Source: Oxytricha trifallax (taxonomy: Eukaryota > Ciliophora > Spirotrichea > Sporadotrichida > Oxytrichidae). From it: DNA of 64,000 nucleotides. Below the pieces are notes generated by a model. It did no database searches. It was not told the origin of the DNA and saw only the letters and a list, made by a program, of their open reading frames with translations. Each line of letters starts with the position of its first letter. Positions within the stretch are counted from its first letter, which is position 1. Location: NCBI GenBank assembly GCA_000711775.1, contig ARYC01002021.1, forward strand, positions 1 through 64,000. The letters run 5' to 3'. A program made the translations under genes and the position numbers. Shown one piece after another: positions 10,355-23,300 of this stretch.

Positions 10355-13172
10355 TCAAAGATTACTTAATAATGATTGAGCCATTAAAGTTCCCAATATA
10401 TTGTTTGCTTGGGAGTTATTTGAGGATCCTTAGTTTTATAGTTGGGAATGGTTGCCCATTTGACCTAAGGCACCTGCGAGAGAATTTTATTGATTTTAGC
10501 CACCTACTCGACCTCCGATTGGTAAACCACCCATCATACCACTATTTGTTAAGTGTGACGCAATCATAAATGCCTCATATTTTTTAATAGAAATTGGGAT
10601 TTAATCAGATATTTCACCAAAAAATTTTAGATTCTAAAATACACCGATTAAATAAATTAATGAATGATGAGCGTTTATTGTAATTGTAGATCAGCGTACT
10701 TTTTGTTAAGACTTGAGTTTTCTTCTGTTTTGCATTGAAGTAAAGCATTCATACCACTTATCTATAATAATATTGGTTATCATCAAACGTCACGTCATCA
10801 TTTCAAGAAAAATTGGTTGACAGTAAATATACAAATTAGTGGGGCTTTAAATCCACTAGATATTGTGTCTATGTAATATTTGATAATAATCTGTGTAATT
10901 TGTATAAACATTTTTCCTTAAAAATAGTTGGTTGGATATTTATATAATTATATAAATTTCTGTCCTAAAAAAATTATTAATTGATGCTTTTTTTTAATTA
11001 ATACATGTATTTTTTTTAAATTAAAATATTCTCCACATCATAAAACTTCTAAGGCTATATTTTAATATTTCTTGTGTAAAATATTAAACCTAGTAAACGA
11101 ATATTATGAATTTAAGATTATTTGGTGAGAAAATAAAACTTTGAATATTTTTCCTTATAATAATCTTAAGTACCTACCTTTTCTTTAAGTTCTCGATTTT
11201 CTTGAGACAACTTGTCAACTTATTTTTTCATTTTGTCAAGCTCCTACTATTTCTTGAGACGGCACTTAAGAGCACTTTTTCTGTTTTGCAACAGACGCCT
11301 TTCTCGCTTGGATAAATCTGGCTACTGAATTTTCTTTTCAATCCTGAATAATTAGTTATTTGTAGATGAGTTTTAATTAATAAAAATAATAATAATTATA
11401 TGATCACATAGAGGTCTCAGGGGACCCCCGATCAAAAATCCTTTTTATTGCAAATAAGGGACAAAAGCCCTTTTAGTTAATTGGAGATTCTCTCCTGTAT
11501 GCTGAGCTTTCATCTTCTTCTTTTGTTTCTTCTCTTGCCTCCTCTTCTGGGCTTAGAGTGGAGGATTTAGACTGTTTCTCCTTGGTCCTTGAATTTGAAT
11601 TACGTGTCAAAATGTTTGACATTGATTGAGAATTTAAGTTCCTTGGATGCTATGAAATCTTTGCATCTTGTAGTGATGAGCTATTTAAAGTCACTCTTCA
11701 TAAAGTATGTGTGTTTTTTGAAGACATTTGTAGTCTGCTGAGACTGAAAGGCAGCTGAGTTCATCGGCAGTGATATTTTTCATAAGGATCACTGTTAAAA
11801 GTCTGAAAATTGCGCTGCAATAGGTTTTGTATCGTGCATTGAGCCTGTTCTTTCTTTTATCTCAACTCCTAGTTACTCATCGTCCATGTTCATCCATGAT
11901 AGTAGGAGCTATTTGAATAATTTTTATAGCATATCATTTATGACATTAGAAAACTCTTTAATATTGTAAAAGAGTGATTTGTTAATGGTTTTGAGCCAGA
12001 TTGAAATGCATGATTCTCTTGTGTCGAATCTCTCTATCAGTTGTACTTAAGTGATAGTCTGCATATCTTTATAATTATTAGTTTAATAATTATAATCCTT
12101 TTCTTAATTTTTATTATTTAGTACTAAATTTTAAGGTTCAACTTTTAATTAGTAAATTGGTATTTAGTACTATCTTTTCCCGATGACGTATTTGACGTTT
12201 GCATCTTCGCGAAGTTTGCGGACGTGATATCTGAATCCTTCTGAGTGTTCGGATAAGCTGTCTATGTAGTAGGTATGCTGACTGGAATTTTCCTCCATGG
12301 AGGGTTCTTAGTCGTAAACATCGAATTCTTGTTTTTCTTCCTCTGAGCTCCATTCATCTCACAGTTCTCGGAGTATAGCACCTTTTTTGTTATTAAGTTT
12401 TGGTTTCTATAAGAGTCATTGAGGTTGTTTTCGTATTCTCGGTACTTTTTTTCTAAGTCTTTGAGCTCTTTTTGGTGTTAACTATCTCTGATCACATAGT
12501 GGACAGTTTGAGCGACTTCTTGTGGTGGGGAAGCTGGTCTTTCGATTTCAGGAGTTTTAGTTTAAGGTCTAATGAATCGATTGTTTATGGCTGCTACTCT
12601 CAGCATCTGGAAGAGTTGTTGGGTCCAGAGCTCAACTTAATCTTCTTTGTTTTCTTGGTCGTATTAGAGCTTAGTAAGGTGAATTTAAAATTGGTCAAGT
12701 ATATTGTAGCCTTTCCTCATGAGCTTTCTAGCGATGAAGGTGAGTATTTCTACCATGTGTAGTCCCTATTGTTCTCTGTTGTTTTTTATGATATACATTG
12801 TGTATTAGGCTAGGTGATGTGTTTAGTTATTTTCCACATCTCCCTATATGATATCCCTTGGTTTTCTGCTCAGTATACCCATTCTGTGTTTCTTATTTGA
12901 TAATAATTTACTTATTAGAGTTTTAATTAAATAGTTAAAATGTATTAAGAGTCATCGTCTGAAAGGTCATCAAAGCCTGAATCGTATTCATGTTCCTTGG
13001 AGTAAGTTAACTTCTGATTTTGTGATTGGTTATCGTTGTCGTCACCATTACTTCCCTCTAGAGAGAAACTGGTCTCCTACTTAGAAGCTCTCCTTTTCTT
13101 CCCTACCAATTTATCAGAGCCTTTTGAAGCACTTTTCCTATAAGAATGAATGAATATTTCTGAGGTTGACAT
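10355..13172 (-). CDS. bZIP transcription factor, split by several IESs/introns
   Basis: The start at 13172 gives MSTSEIFIHSYRKSASKG, followed by an acidic stretch ending near 12940. Coding continues at about 12900-12400 (KPRDIIQGDVENN and a charged coiled segment), 12350-12180 (WSSEEEKQEFDVYD), 12085-11790 and 11700-11480 (an acidic LSPEEEAREETKEEDES). Then comes a clear bZIP at 11345-11175: basic region LLQNRKSALKCRLKKQ followed by heptads with Leu/Val. More coding follows at 10755-10650 (CKTEENSSLNKKYADL), then a Gly/Asn/Gln-rich C-terminus at 10600-10355 ending MAQSLLSNL and TGA. bZIP proteins dimerise and bind DNA. The two ends and the bZIP are solid; joining the 12.9-11.8 kb pieces to the same protein is inference, and frame changes there mark junctions I did not resolve. 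Confidence 0.7.
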
Positions 13173-13214
13173 TTCAAATTCACTTACTTAAAATTTTAAA
13201 TAGTTTTTCTCTTT

Positions 13215-14180
13215 CTTTTCTATAAGTTATTTATTTTTCATCAAACCCCAAAACCCTTTAAAAAGTCTAATTGAATTAGATAATTTAAATGAAGGTTACT
13301 TAATAGGTTTCTTGTTGACTTGTTGTTTGGCTGAACTAGTTTGAGATTCTTGCATATGAGTATGTATTATTTATGTAGTTAATGATTATAGTAAAGTGCG
13401 TGCGTATGTATGAAGTAATTATAAAGTGATGATAAGGAATTTATAATTGATTTAATTGATTACGTCACTACTTTTATTAAACTCTAGGATAAAAAATTCT
13501 AAGTTATATCAAAGACTTCAAGAAATCACCATAACTCTAATTAATAGATGTTTTTTATTAAATTGTATTATAATAGGAAATTTAACCATGAAATAAATTA
13601 AATTAATTTACAATTAAATATTATTACATAAAATATCTTATTTTTTAGGTGTTTTTCAAAGAATAAATATTAAATATAATTAATTTTAAATTTATATAAT
13701 CGATTTTTAATTGCATTTTTGTGAATGTTATTAATAATTTTGAAATTAACAAATTATAAACTTTAGGATGCTAAAAAATATTTAAATTAAGACAAATTAT
13801 TATAAAGTGCATATTAAGTTTTATATGCATTAACTGAGAATGATTAAATGAGACTATAGATTAAAATTTACTTAAGTAGTATTAAGAAAAGTAAAGTTCT
13901 TGTTGATATCAATACATTTATATATTTGATTATTTTGATTTCATGATAGATCAAATGAGGAGGTTTTTTTTAATTAAAATAAAAATGTTTAAAAAGTAAT
14001 ACTTAGGTAATTTGAAAATAATCAAGTATTAATTTAAGAGCTTTAGCTTCAAATAATTAAGTTGCCACATATATTCACACCCTTTAAATAAAAAATATAA
14101 ATATCAAGTATGATAGTCACATAAGTTTGTGAATCATGAGTTTGTTTAAATACTAGTTGTTAGTTTATTTATGTATAAAG
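13215..14180. other. AT-rich intergenic DNA with a short telomere-like tract
   Basis: No coding frame is convincing. At about 13243-13262 there is CAAACCCCAAAACCCTTT, close to a TBE tip, but the subterminal TBE sequence does not follow. It could be a decayed TBE end or chance. Confidence 0.45.
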
Positions 14181-14185
14181 TAGCC

Positions 14186-15286
14186 TCAATAAATACCAGC
14201 TTGAGCAGTTTTGACTGCATTTTCTGTTTCAGTCTTGATGAGATTCATGCCTGATGATGTGCCGATTCTTGAAGCTCCCAATTCAATGTATTTCAGGGCT
14301 GCCTCTCTGTCTCTAACTCCTCCAGCTGCTTTAATCTATAATCTCTTGGAGTTCTCTCTGAAGATTTCAATGTCTCTTAATGAGGCTCCTCTTGGGCCAA
14401 AACCAGTTGAAGTTTTGATAAAGTCTGCACCTGCACTGTCAACTACATGTGTCACTTTAGCGATTTCTTGTTCAGTAAGATAACCAGTTTCTACGATAAC
14501 TTTCAAAAGTTTAGATCCACAGGCCTCCTTAATTACCTTGATTTCGTGACCGACTTTGTCATACTCGCCAGACTTCAACCAGCCAATGTTGATGACCATG
14601 TCGATTTCATCAGCTCCATTGTCAACTGCTTGTCTTGTCTCAAAAACTTTTACCTCAGTTGTTGTGTTGCCGAATGGGAAACCGATCACAGTTGCGATTT
14701 AGACATTTGAACCTTTCAAGAACTCCTTGGCTTCTTTAACAAAGCAAGGTGGGATACATACTGCAATGAAGTCGTATTTATAAGAAAAAGTTTAATACGG
14801 AGCAGTAATTTCCTTTTATATTTTGATTGGAGTGCTTCTGAGCATACTTTCTTGACCTCATCCCAGGTAGTGCCACCCTTAAGGACTGTTTAATCAATAA
14901 ACTTAGCATGATTTAAAAATTAATCCCATTAATAAAAGCTCTAATAACGAATGAGAAAGTTTATGTCTATTAACTTTGACATCTTTATTTTGATTATCTT
15001 GATTAGCATGAGCTGCTCCCGAATGATCATTTCCGCCTTAAGGTCCGTTGTTATTTCCCTATGGCTACTGATTGTGATTTCCTTAGTTTCCTCCTTGGTT
15101 GCCGCTTTATGAGTAAAGGATATGATGATCATTTGATATGAAACTGCTGCTGAATGATTGATAAAATGTATTCATTAAAAGAGCTCCTGTGGCCAAAGTC
15201 ATTGTTCTCTTGTGATAAGCTGCTTGATTGCTTTTCATGACCAAAGTCTGGCCGACTCTTTTAACAGTGTTTTGAGAGCTAAACAT
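14186..15286 (-). CDS. deoC: Deoxyribose-phosphate aldolase (DERA) with Gly/Asn/Gln-rich N-terminal leader
   Basis: DERA cleaves 2-deoxyribose-5-phosphate to glyceraldehyde-3-phosphate and acetaldehyde, a step in deoxynucleoside breakdown. After removal of two IESs the frame gives 335 residues ending at TGA 14188-14186. The aldolase core is full length: FIDQTVLKGGTTWDEV, VIGFPFGNTT, ADEIDMVINIGWLKSG, the Schiff-base lysine in FIKTSTGFGPRG, and KAAGGVRDREAA. The usual FIDHT His is Gln here. Upstream sits an unusual leader of about 110 residues: a basic, Ser/Thr-rich start (MFSSQNTVKRVGQTLVMKSN) that looks like a mitochondrial presequence, a hydrophobic patch, then a Gly/Asn/Gln-rich linker. 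The leader is one MDS and joins the core at a CAT pointer in frame, but that short pointer leaves room for two separate genes. Confidence 0.88.
14783..14820 (-). other. IES in deoC, pointer TTTATA
   Basis: TTTATA occurs at 14777-14782 and 14815-14820. Deleting 14783-14820 (38 nt) joins EALQSKYK to YDFIAVCIPP, the expected DERA continuation. Without removal the frame runs into unrelated sequence. Confidence 0.9.
14911..14965 (-). other. IES in deoC, pointer ATG (CAT on coding strand)
   Basis: The trinucleotide repeats at 14908-14910 and 14963-14965. Deleting 14911-14965 joins NKDVKVNRH to AKFIDQTVLK in frame. The pointer is only 3 bp, so the junction is less certain than the second deoC IES. 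Confidence 0.6.
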
Positions 15287-15923
15287 AGCCTTCAAATGTG
15301 GGAGAATGTTCTTAGATTTAGGCAAATTTAAGAGAAAATGTGTTATATAAAAAGGTTTTAGTAAAATATATGTTTTATTAATTGTATGCTTATATTTTTG
15401 AGATTTAATAATCATAATATTAAGAAATTATTTAACTGTTTTATGTTTACAATACTTCATAAATAGAGTGTAACATATCTTGTATAATCTACTAATATGT
15501 TTAAAAAAATTATTGTAAATAAAATTTCCAATATATAGAGTAATTATTTCAAATAAAACAGCAAATTTAGTAAAAATATTCTAATTGCATAGTGTTATTT
15601 ATGATTTAGTAAGTAAGATGTTACTGTAAATATGGAAGTAAGGGTATTTTGGGGTTGCGTAAAAGATTCGCAAATTTAAGACTACAAATAAATTATAGGA
15701 ATTTAATATCTTTCTGGATATACCTCAAATCATATACTTATATGTAAAAGAAAAAAAAGTGGAATACAAATCTAAAATTTAATATACTCCTCAATTTATT
15801 CAATTTTAATGACCCTAAAGCAAAGATTTATGATAATTGAATTTTTTTAGATTTCTCTATAGTTACAATTCAAGCTATAATTTCTGATTAATTAAATTGA
15901 AAAGTATATATATTTTATTAATA
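15287..15923. other. AT-rich intergenic region between divergent genes
   Basis: This separates deoC (leftward) from the C2/coiled-coil gene (rightward), so it should hold both promoters. I see only AT-rich sequence and no recognisable element. Confidence 0.5.
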
Positions 15924-17265
15924 TGGGAGATTCACAGCGCAATATGACGATTGACTTGAATATTAAGTCAGTCTCTCTCAAAGTCACTGAGAATACAGCT
16001 GTTTGCGTGTATTGGCAAAGAGGTAAGTTATCATTATTATAGTCAAAAGCTACATTTACATTCTAACACATGAATTACATTCATATTTACCAAATTTATA
16101 CTCAGGTGCTAAGAAAGCTAACACAAAGAGTCGACTTTTAAATGAAAATGTGAGCATCGCAATTTTAGATGAGAAGTTTTAAATTACAACCCTGATGGAT
16201 GTAAATGAAGACGGAGTCCCAATTAAAGATAAAATGGTAAGAATCAAAAGTAAAGTTTCGAGAAATTTATCTTCAAATTAAGAATGAATTCCACTATTTG
16301 CATTTATTTCTTAAAAAGTTGTCTCATTATTAACCCGACTCTGTTTTTATAGTCGAAGTTAACAGTGTACGCAGTAGCCAAAGATAAGAGTAAAACAGCA
16401 CTTGGAGAGGCAGATTTGAATTTAAGTGAGTATGGAGAAAACGATTATAAAGTCATGAAATTGAACTTAAGGAAGTGTGAGGATCCCAGCGGATATATAG
16501 AGGTGGCTCTTAGAGGCACCCTTGTTGCCGAGAAAACTCAAAGGGCTAAAGATTCCATGGACAACAATTAACTTGGCATGGCATTCATAAATAAATTTTC
16601 ATTAAGTATGATTAAATAACTTTGAATATATTTGGATTGTAATAACCAATTAATTTCATCTCAATCATAATTTATAGAGAGGACTTAGAGAAAGAAAAGA
16701 AAGCTACTAAAAAGTTAAAAGCCGATAAAGAAGAACAAATTAAGGCTTTAACTGAGAAAATTAACAATTTGCAGACAAACCTTGAAAACACAAAGACTGA
16801 GGTATCACATTTACATAAACAAAAAAGAGGTCTAACCGAGGATAAAGAACGCATGGAGAAGGAAAGCGATGCTCTTAGAAAGAAAATCGAATTGAGAGAG
16901 CTCAGCATAGCAGACAAAGATCATGAAATCCAAACTATTAATGATAAGAAAAGTGACTTTGAGGGCAAACTTTAAGATCTCAACAATCAAATGTAAGTGG
17001 ATACTCAATAAATTTGGATAAAATTAATCAAATCGCTTATAGTGAAATTTCTAAACAAAAGAAGTTGAAAGATATTGAAGATGCAAACAAAGCACTTGAG
17101 GACAAGCTTTTCCAAATGAGAAAGTTCTATGACTACGAAAGATTTGACATTGACTATCTTGGAGATGCAGTACTTTTCTCAAAGGCAGATGTTCCTCAAT
17201 AACAAAATTAGGTTGTTATCTCTACTCCAGGAACTAGACAATCGATGAGAGTGCAATAGAGATGA
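15924..17265 (+). CDS. N-terminal C2 (NT-C2-like) domain plus coiled-coil protein
   Basis: The start MGDSQRNMTIDLNIKSVSLK begins a beta-rich segment that continues through SRLLNENVSIAILDEKFQI, LTVYAVAKDKSKTALGEADL and SGYIEVALRGTLV. This pattern is like the N-terminal C2 domain of EEIG1/EHBP1-type membrane-associated adaptors. A long charged coiled coil follows (16675-17160: NNLQTNLENTKTEVSHLHKQ and onward), ending in TGA at 17263-17265. Three introns are visible with GTAAG starts and AG ends: about 16023-16105, 16237-16352 and 16993-17042. One IES (16591-16670) lies between the C2 part and the coil. The partner and location are unknown; the fold suggests lipid or membrane contact. It converges tail-to-tail with the next gene, only about 110 bp away. 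Confidence 0.8.
16591..16670 (+). other. IES, pointer TCATAA
   Basis: TCATAA at 16585-16590 and 16665-16670. Removing 16591-16670 joins NNQLGMAFI to IYREDLEKEKKATKK and keeps the coiled-coil frame. Intron signals do not give the right phase here, so an IES is preferred. Confidence 0.8.
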
Positions 17266-17374
17266 GCTAGTGAATTTCATTTATATCCCATTAATTTATT
17301 ATAACTTAAGTTAAGAAATTAAATCATTCAAATAATTAGTGACTCATTCTTGTCTTAATTCATGTTTATAATAT

Positions 17375-20300
17375 TCATTATTTCACATTATCAAACTGTT
17401 GCATAGACTAGAACAGCAACTCTCTTAATTCATATTTGACTTCATCAGCAAGTCCATGCTCATAGCAGAACAAATCCGCTACTTTACTGGGATTACAATT
17501 TTTCTAAACTTTCACGTGATATTGTTTCTTATTACTCAATGTTACACTGAGAACAAATAAATCTTTCTTTTTCTCTATTTCTCTTTCAATGAGTGATGGT
17601 CCTCCACGGCCTGTACTTATTTAAGAAATGTTATGCGAAACTTATTGATCATGACAGTTTAAGTTAAAGCTTTCTCTCAGAGAACTGTTTTAAGACTAAT
17701 TGTGATTTGATGTCTAAAATTGCTGATCTTTTCTTTCTCTTTTTACTGAACCCTTAAATGAAGATACAGAACCTGATTTTTTCAATTTTGTCTGATAGTT
17801 TTTGTTAATTTAAGGCTTGAAAGTCAAGTCTTTATCTTTTGTTTCTAAGTATCTTTAAACGGCTGGTGAATGATGTCTTTTATAATCTTTGCTGCTATTT
17901 CTCTTATCAAACTATTGGGAAAGTTTTAAACATCTGAGAATACTTACACTATAATTTGAGCTTGCAGCTATCTCTCTAGATTTATTTGTAATTTAAGGTT
18001 TAAATGTCAAAGTATTCATTTCTTGCTACTCTCGCATTGCTTTTTTCATTTAAATTTTTTCTTGCACTATTTTTCCATATTACTATAATATTTCCTCTCT
18101 TTTTATTTGATTTTTCGAATGATCTACGCTTTATCTTGGATCATTTGATTTTTCTCTCTAACTTACACCTCCGTTTGTGTTGTAATTTTATATAACTGAT
18201 TAAGAATATCTATGATTTACTATGGATCGGCGATGATCCATTTCTATAGACTTTAAGTTAATATTTGGAGTGAAAGTACAGTTGATCTCTTCGTCAACTT
18301 CTTTTTTCGATTTTTCATTAGAACTTTGCTTTAAATAATCCTTAAGCCTGAAATCGCATATTTTCCCAAACTATCCATGATTAAGATCTTCAAATTATCT
18401 TAGAATAAACTTTACTTGAGACAGAAGCTCTTGAGGGTCAAGTGTGATTCCAGTCAATGCATAATTTTAAACATTGCAGCTTTAATCTAAGTTATGTATT
18501 CTTATCTCTGGGATAAGTTATATAAGCTATTCCAAAGCTAGATTCTTATCATGAGTATTGTAGAAAATGAGAAGTAGCTAAAATGTGTAATCATCTGGCA
18601 GTTTCAAATTGTTTAGCTAGTTTATTTCTAAAAGACCCCATAGCTCATCTAGAAATCTATTATCTCTTTATTCCCTATTTTATTGAAGCATGTCATAGCA
18701 CCCTAGTAGATTTTAGAAAGTACCAAGTAAATAGAATATATCATGCATCATGGACTTAGTAAACCCTTGAAAGCTTTATACTTCATTCTTAACATAGCTT
18801 AGAACTTGCTTGACCTACCTTTTCACCATATTTTAAACTAAATTTTTATTGTGCTTTTTTGACGACATTTCAGTTAAGCGGGAATAGTTATTTCCATTCA
18901 AAGGCTTAAATGATTACCTTTCTTGGGAAGTTTTAGTTGAACCATTTCTATACTATGATTAATTGGGACTTTGCTCTCTTTGTAAAGGAGAATTTCTCTT
19001 TTGGCGTTTTTAAATCAATAAATCTGTATTTTTATTTATTTAAGGAGCAAATGAACACTCCTTATCCGGTTAACCATTGTACTAACTACGTCTCCTCATC
19101 TAAAGCAAGCCATTTTAATACAATCTATTTTAAGTTTCTTAAATCAAAGGTTAAATTTGTTTAGATCTGTACATTCTATCATCATTGATGTTAACTGATT
19201 AGTTTACTTAGTTTGGGGAACATTAAAAATCTTGTTTCTGTTAGTTTTAAAAATTTTTACTTTATTGCTGTAAATTTTATAAGGATTCCTAATAAGTATT
19301 AGGCTATTATTCATGAAGAATTTGAAAAAATCTGAAAAATAAATTAAAAATCAAATTTAAGCTTAAAAATTAGTAATAATAGCAATAGTAAATCAAAACC
19401 CCAAAACCCCTTAATGAGGTTTATAAGTGCTTTGATTTGTAGGGAATTTGTTAGGGGTTGAGGTTATTAATAGGTTTTAATGTGAAATTTACAGTAAATG
19501 TATTTAATTTAATCACTCAAAATGCACTTTTGGATCATGTGGGAGAGGTCTGAAGTTTATCTTACTTAACCACAACTCTATCTGCTCTATTGATATGTCT
19601 GATCTTGAGTTTGGTTTTATTATGATTGATTCTGCCATATGTTTTATTGATTGAGATACTTTAGTTTTGTCTATAAACTACTTTATTCTTTACTTAGCAT
19701 CTTTCTCGCACCTTGTAGAGTAGTAATCGTTGCGAGGCATATCGCACTCTATTATTATTGCTGCTAAAGCCCACACATCCCACTAAAAGTCACCATCTCT
19801 CCAGTCTTCTCTTTCTGGATAATAGCCTTGAGTTCCCATTACAGTTCCAAGCCTTGAGACTTCCACTCTTTAGGCTCTGTTGAAATCGATTATTGCTACT
19901 CTTATTGGAGAAAAGTTTATCATAATATTTTCTGGCTTTAAATCTCTGTGAACAAACCCTAACTTGTGAAGCTCTTTAATGCCTTGTATGGTCTGAGTTG
20001 CTATTTATCCAAGTTACTTATGATTCCTTTGATCTGTTATGAAATCTCTTAGAGTCATTTCATAGAGTGGGAGTCTGAAAGCAACATGATCCTTGGCAAG
20101 GAGAACAGCATCTAGCTTGATTAAGTAACTACACTCTTTAAATTTTGCTTGAGTGAGTACTTGATACTCATTTGTAAACTCCATCTAATATTTATCATCA
20201 CTTAAGAGATAGTTGAAGGGATACACCTTGTATGCGTATTGATGATCATTGATAACTTTCTTATCAAAGGAGTCCTCTAGAATAAGATAACTTTAAAGAG

Positions 20301-23300
20301 AAGTATCTAAATCTATCTACGCAAGAACTGGTATTTTCTTGTATTGAATTTTGATCATGATTTTTGTGATTTCAGAGGTTAGTTGGTTACGTGCCTTCTT
20401 TACGTACTCTAACTCACTAGCTTATTCAGGCACTACCGCTTTAGAATATTCCCTCGATTTTCTTTTGTTGAGAAGCTTCAACTCAACTTCATGCTTTTCA
20501 ATTTCTATGTCTTTTTTGTGAGCTTTTAAAAGATGTTTCTTCAAGACTCTTGTATGAGAGTACTACTTATGGCACTCAAAGCAATCATACTTCCCATCAA
20601 TTTGGTCGTGCTTTAAGTATACAGTAGGCTTGGCTTCTCTAGCTCCTCCATATGTCTATACCAGCTTGATTTATGAGCGAAATCTCTCTCACACAGCTCA
20701 CAAAAGTATACTTCTATTTCTTCAGTTTGTATAGGAATATCATTAATACCTTTCTCCTCCTATCTGTCTCCCACACACTTATTTGCCATTTATTTTCTAT
20801 TATTAATTTCTATTTTAATAACAGAGACCTCAAGTGATAACTCTCGTAGTTCTTTAAGAGAGTTCATCTCACAGCTATCACACTTTTTATTGCTGCCAAA
20901 GGTTAGTCTCATTTAGTTTGATGGAAGTTTTGTTGTTTTTCTTAAAATGTTAGCGCTCATATTTAAATTTGAATTATAAATTATAAAACTACCTCTATAA
21001 CTGAGAGCTTATATGAGAGCTTTGCAAGCCTAGAAATTTCAAGGGAATTCTTTAGAGTATTAGAGAAGAAATATAAGTGTTAAGAGACAATCCAGCTCTA
21101 AATATGGGGGAGGAAGTAACCATTTTAACTTTCAATAATAAGTTGATTACAGCACGTAACGATTTAGGAGGTGCACCTAATTAAGTACGTACTGCTTTAG
21201 GAAGTATTTTATGATTTTATGATTAAAATTAGGGTGCTCCTAATTAAGTACTAGCATTAAGGAATGCTCCTAATTAAGTACGTACCAATTTAAATCAAAA
21301 ATATGGAACTATAACAGTAGAAATTGATATCAATCTCTCAAGTTTGAAAACAGTTCTCAAAACTTTCTCCATATCCTTCTAAGAGGTTGACCTCCTAAAG
21401 GATGCCCATATATAATAGTAAGTTTTACAGAGGTAAATAATTGAAATCAATAAACTTAAATTTGAATATCATTTCTTAGATCTGTAAACAAGATGGAGTG
21501 CAATGAAAAGAGTGCAAGCACAAGAATTAATTCAAAGATTTAGAAGCAAGGAGGATTTGCATCGCTACCTGGTGCAGCAAGGTAATAAACTCAAAGTGGC
21601 TAATCTTGATTATGTAGTTGGTTTGTTCCTGCCAACGATGGAAGGAACTAAAATTTCATTTTAAGAGCCATACTCTGCGAAGAGAAGAAAGCATTGAAAA
21701 CTTAAGATGTAAAGTTTGCAGAAATCCCAAACTATCCAGAAATCTCAGTGACTAACTTATATGATGATGCTATGAATGACCCAGAGGTTTCGCTGTACCT
21801 GCCTACTAAGAAGCAGTTGTCAAATAAACTACCTGAAAGAAACTATTTCTTTAGCATTCTTGCAACAATTAAAGCTGATTACTTGAAAGAAATTAATCAA
21901 GAATCTCATAAGAAAAGGTACAGCATCTCTTCAGAAGATAAGGACAAAAAAGGGATCAAGATAAGTGAGAGCTGGCTATCAGAGCTGCAGAAGCCTCCTT
22001 ATATTTCAAGTAAGATTTGTAGCTTAACTCTTTAGAAAAATCTGGTACTGGCATCTTTTTGATGAAGGAATAGAGCAAGCTTCACAGAGAGCGAAAGTCG
22101 CAGACGAAGTATGAAGTTAGCAAGAGACTTTATTCAAATATTTAGCCGCCAGAGTCAATGAACATAGATGCTGGAGCTAGCAGCAAGAGAAGAAACCTTG
22201 GAGGAGGGAAGCAAGAAGTAGAAGAAAAGAAAGGGAAGCCAGCTCACACGAAAGAGTTTTAAATGTGACTTATATATTCATTAACTTAACTACAAAACTT
22301 ATTTATATACATTCACTCTCCCTTCTTTAGCACACTTTTATCAACTAATTATCAACTCTCTTAGCTGAACTTTTTATAAAATCGACTGTATCAATAGGTA
22401 GGTCATGCATCAAGTGGTATAGCATCAGTTTCTTATAATGACCTTTTAGTATACCCCAGTAGAATTCAATTCCATTAAACTATGGACTGTAGGTACGTTG
22501 AACACTGGCGTTATCCTAAGTTGTTCATAACTCTTCCTTGTATCTTTTGTCTTATGAACTGAAAGATTATCAACAAACAGTATAATCTCTTATTCAGGGT
22601 ACTTCTCTCTAGCTGCTCTAAGAACTTAATATACTGATCTGTCTTAATAGAGCGAGGATGAATAACATAAGTTTCTAAACCAGCATCCTCGCTAATACCT
22701 CCAAAAATTGCCATTGTTTATACCTTGACTTTCTAGTCATATACTTCTATATTACTAGGCCTCTTATACCAAGACTTCTAGATGAAAGTGTTCAAGGTAA
22801 ACACAGCCTCGTCAGCATGAATAAACTTAATATTATTCTATTAGACTCTCTGCATTTAATTAAAAATATAATTTAAGTTGTTGTTGTAAAATGGCAGAGT
22901 GAAATCAATCACTCTCTTGATACGATTACACCTTTAAAAGAGATACAGTTTCGTTTATAAATGTTTGCAACAGATTATGCAGAGATCTTCAACTCAGGGA
23001 ACTGGCGGTGAAACATAATAGCTCATTAGTCGAGAGAGAAGTGAGCCCAATACTTCAAAGTTTTTTCATGAATAAGATAGTCAATATGCTTCTAAAGAAA
23101 CTTTGACTTCCTCTTAGGCTAAGAATTCAGCTATTATTGCTTTAATTACAAAGCTTTCAAGCAGTGAGAGCGAACAGTTGATGGACTACGATTTAAGAGC
23201 ATTGCAATAGACTTAAAGTTCAGTACTGGTTTAACTTATTCACTATACATATCACATCCATACGCAGTTTAAACACTAAATCTATATACTCTTCATCATA

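Noticed and set aside
12138..12762. Standard-code frames on both strands (Arg-rich and Ser/Phe-rich peptides)
   Set aside because: The minus-strand ciliate-code frames give charged, continuous protein linked to the bZIP gene; the standard-code peptides are out-of-frame readings.
14211..14710. Plus-strand open frames over the aldolase gene
   Set aside because: They are shadows of deoC on the minus strand, which gives the full DERA fold with catalytic residues.
16672..16917. Minus-strand open frame over the coiled-coil region
   Set aside because: Antisense shadow of the Lys/Glu-rich coiled coil of the plus-strand gene.
18123..18166. A possible intron (GTAAGT...GTAG) in the TFKPQI gene
   Set aside because: First reading suggested it, but after recounting bases the unspliced frame is open and in phase through this stretch, so no intron is needed.
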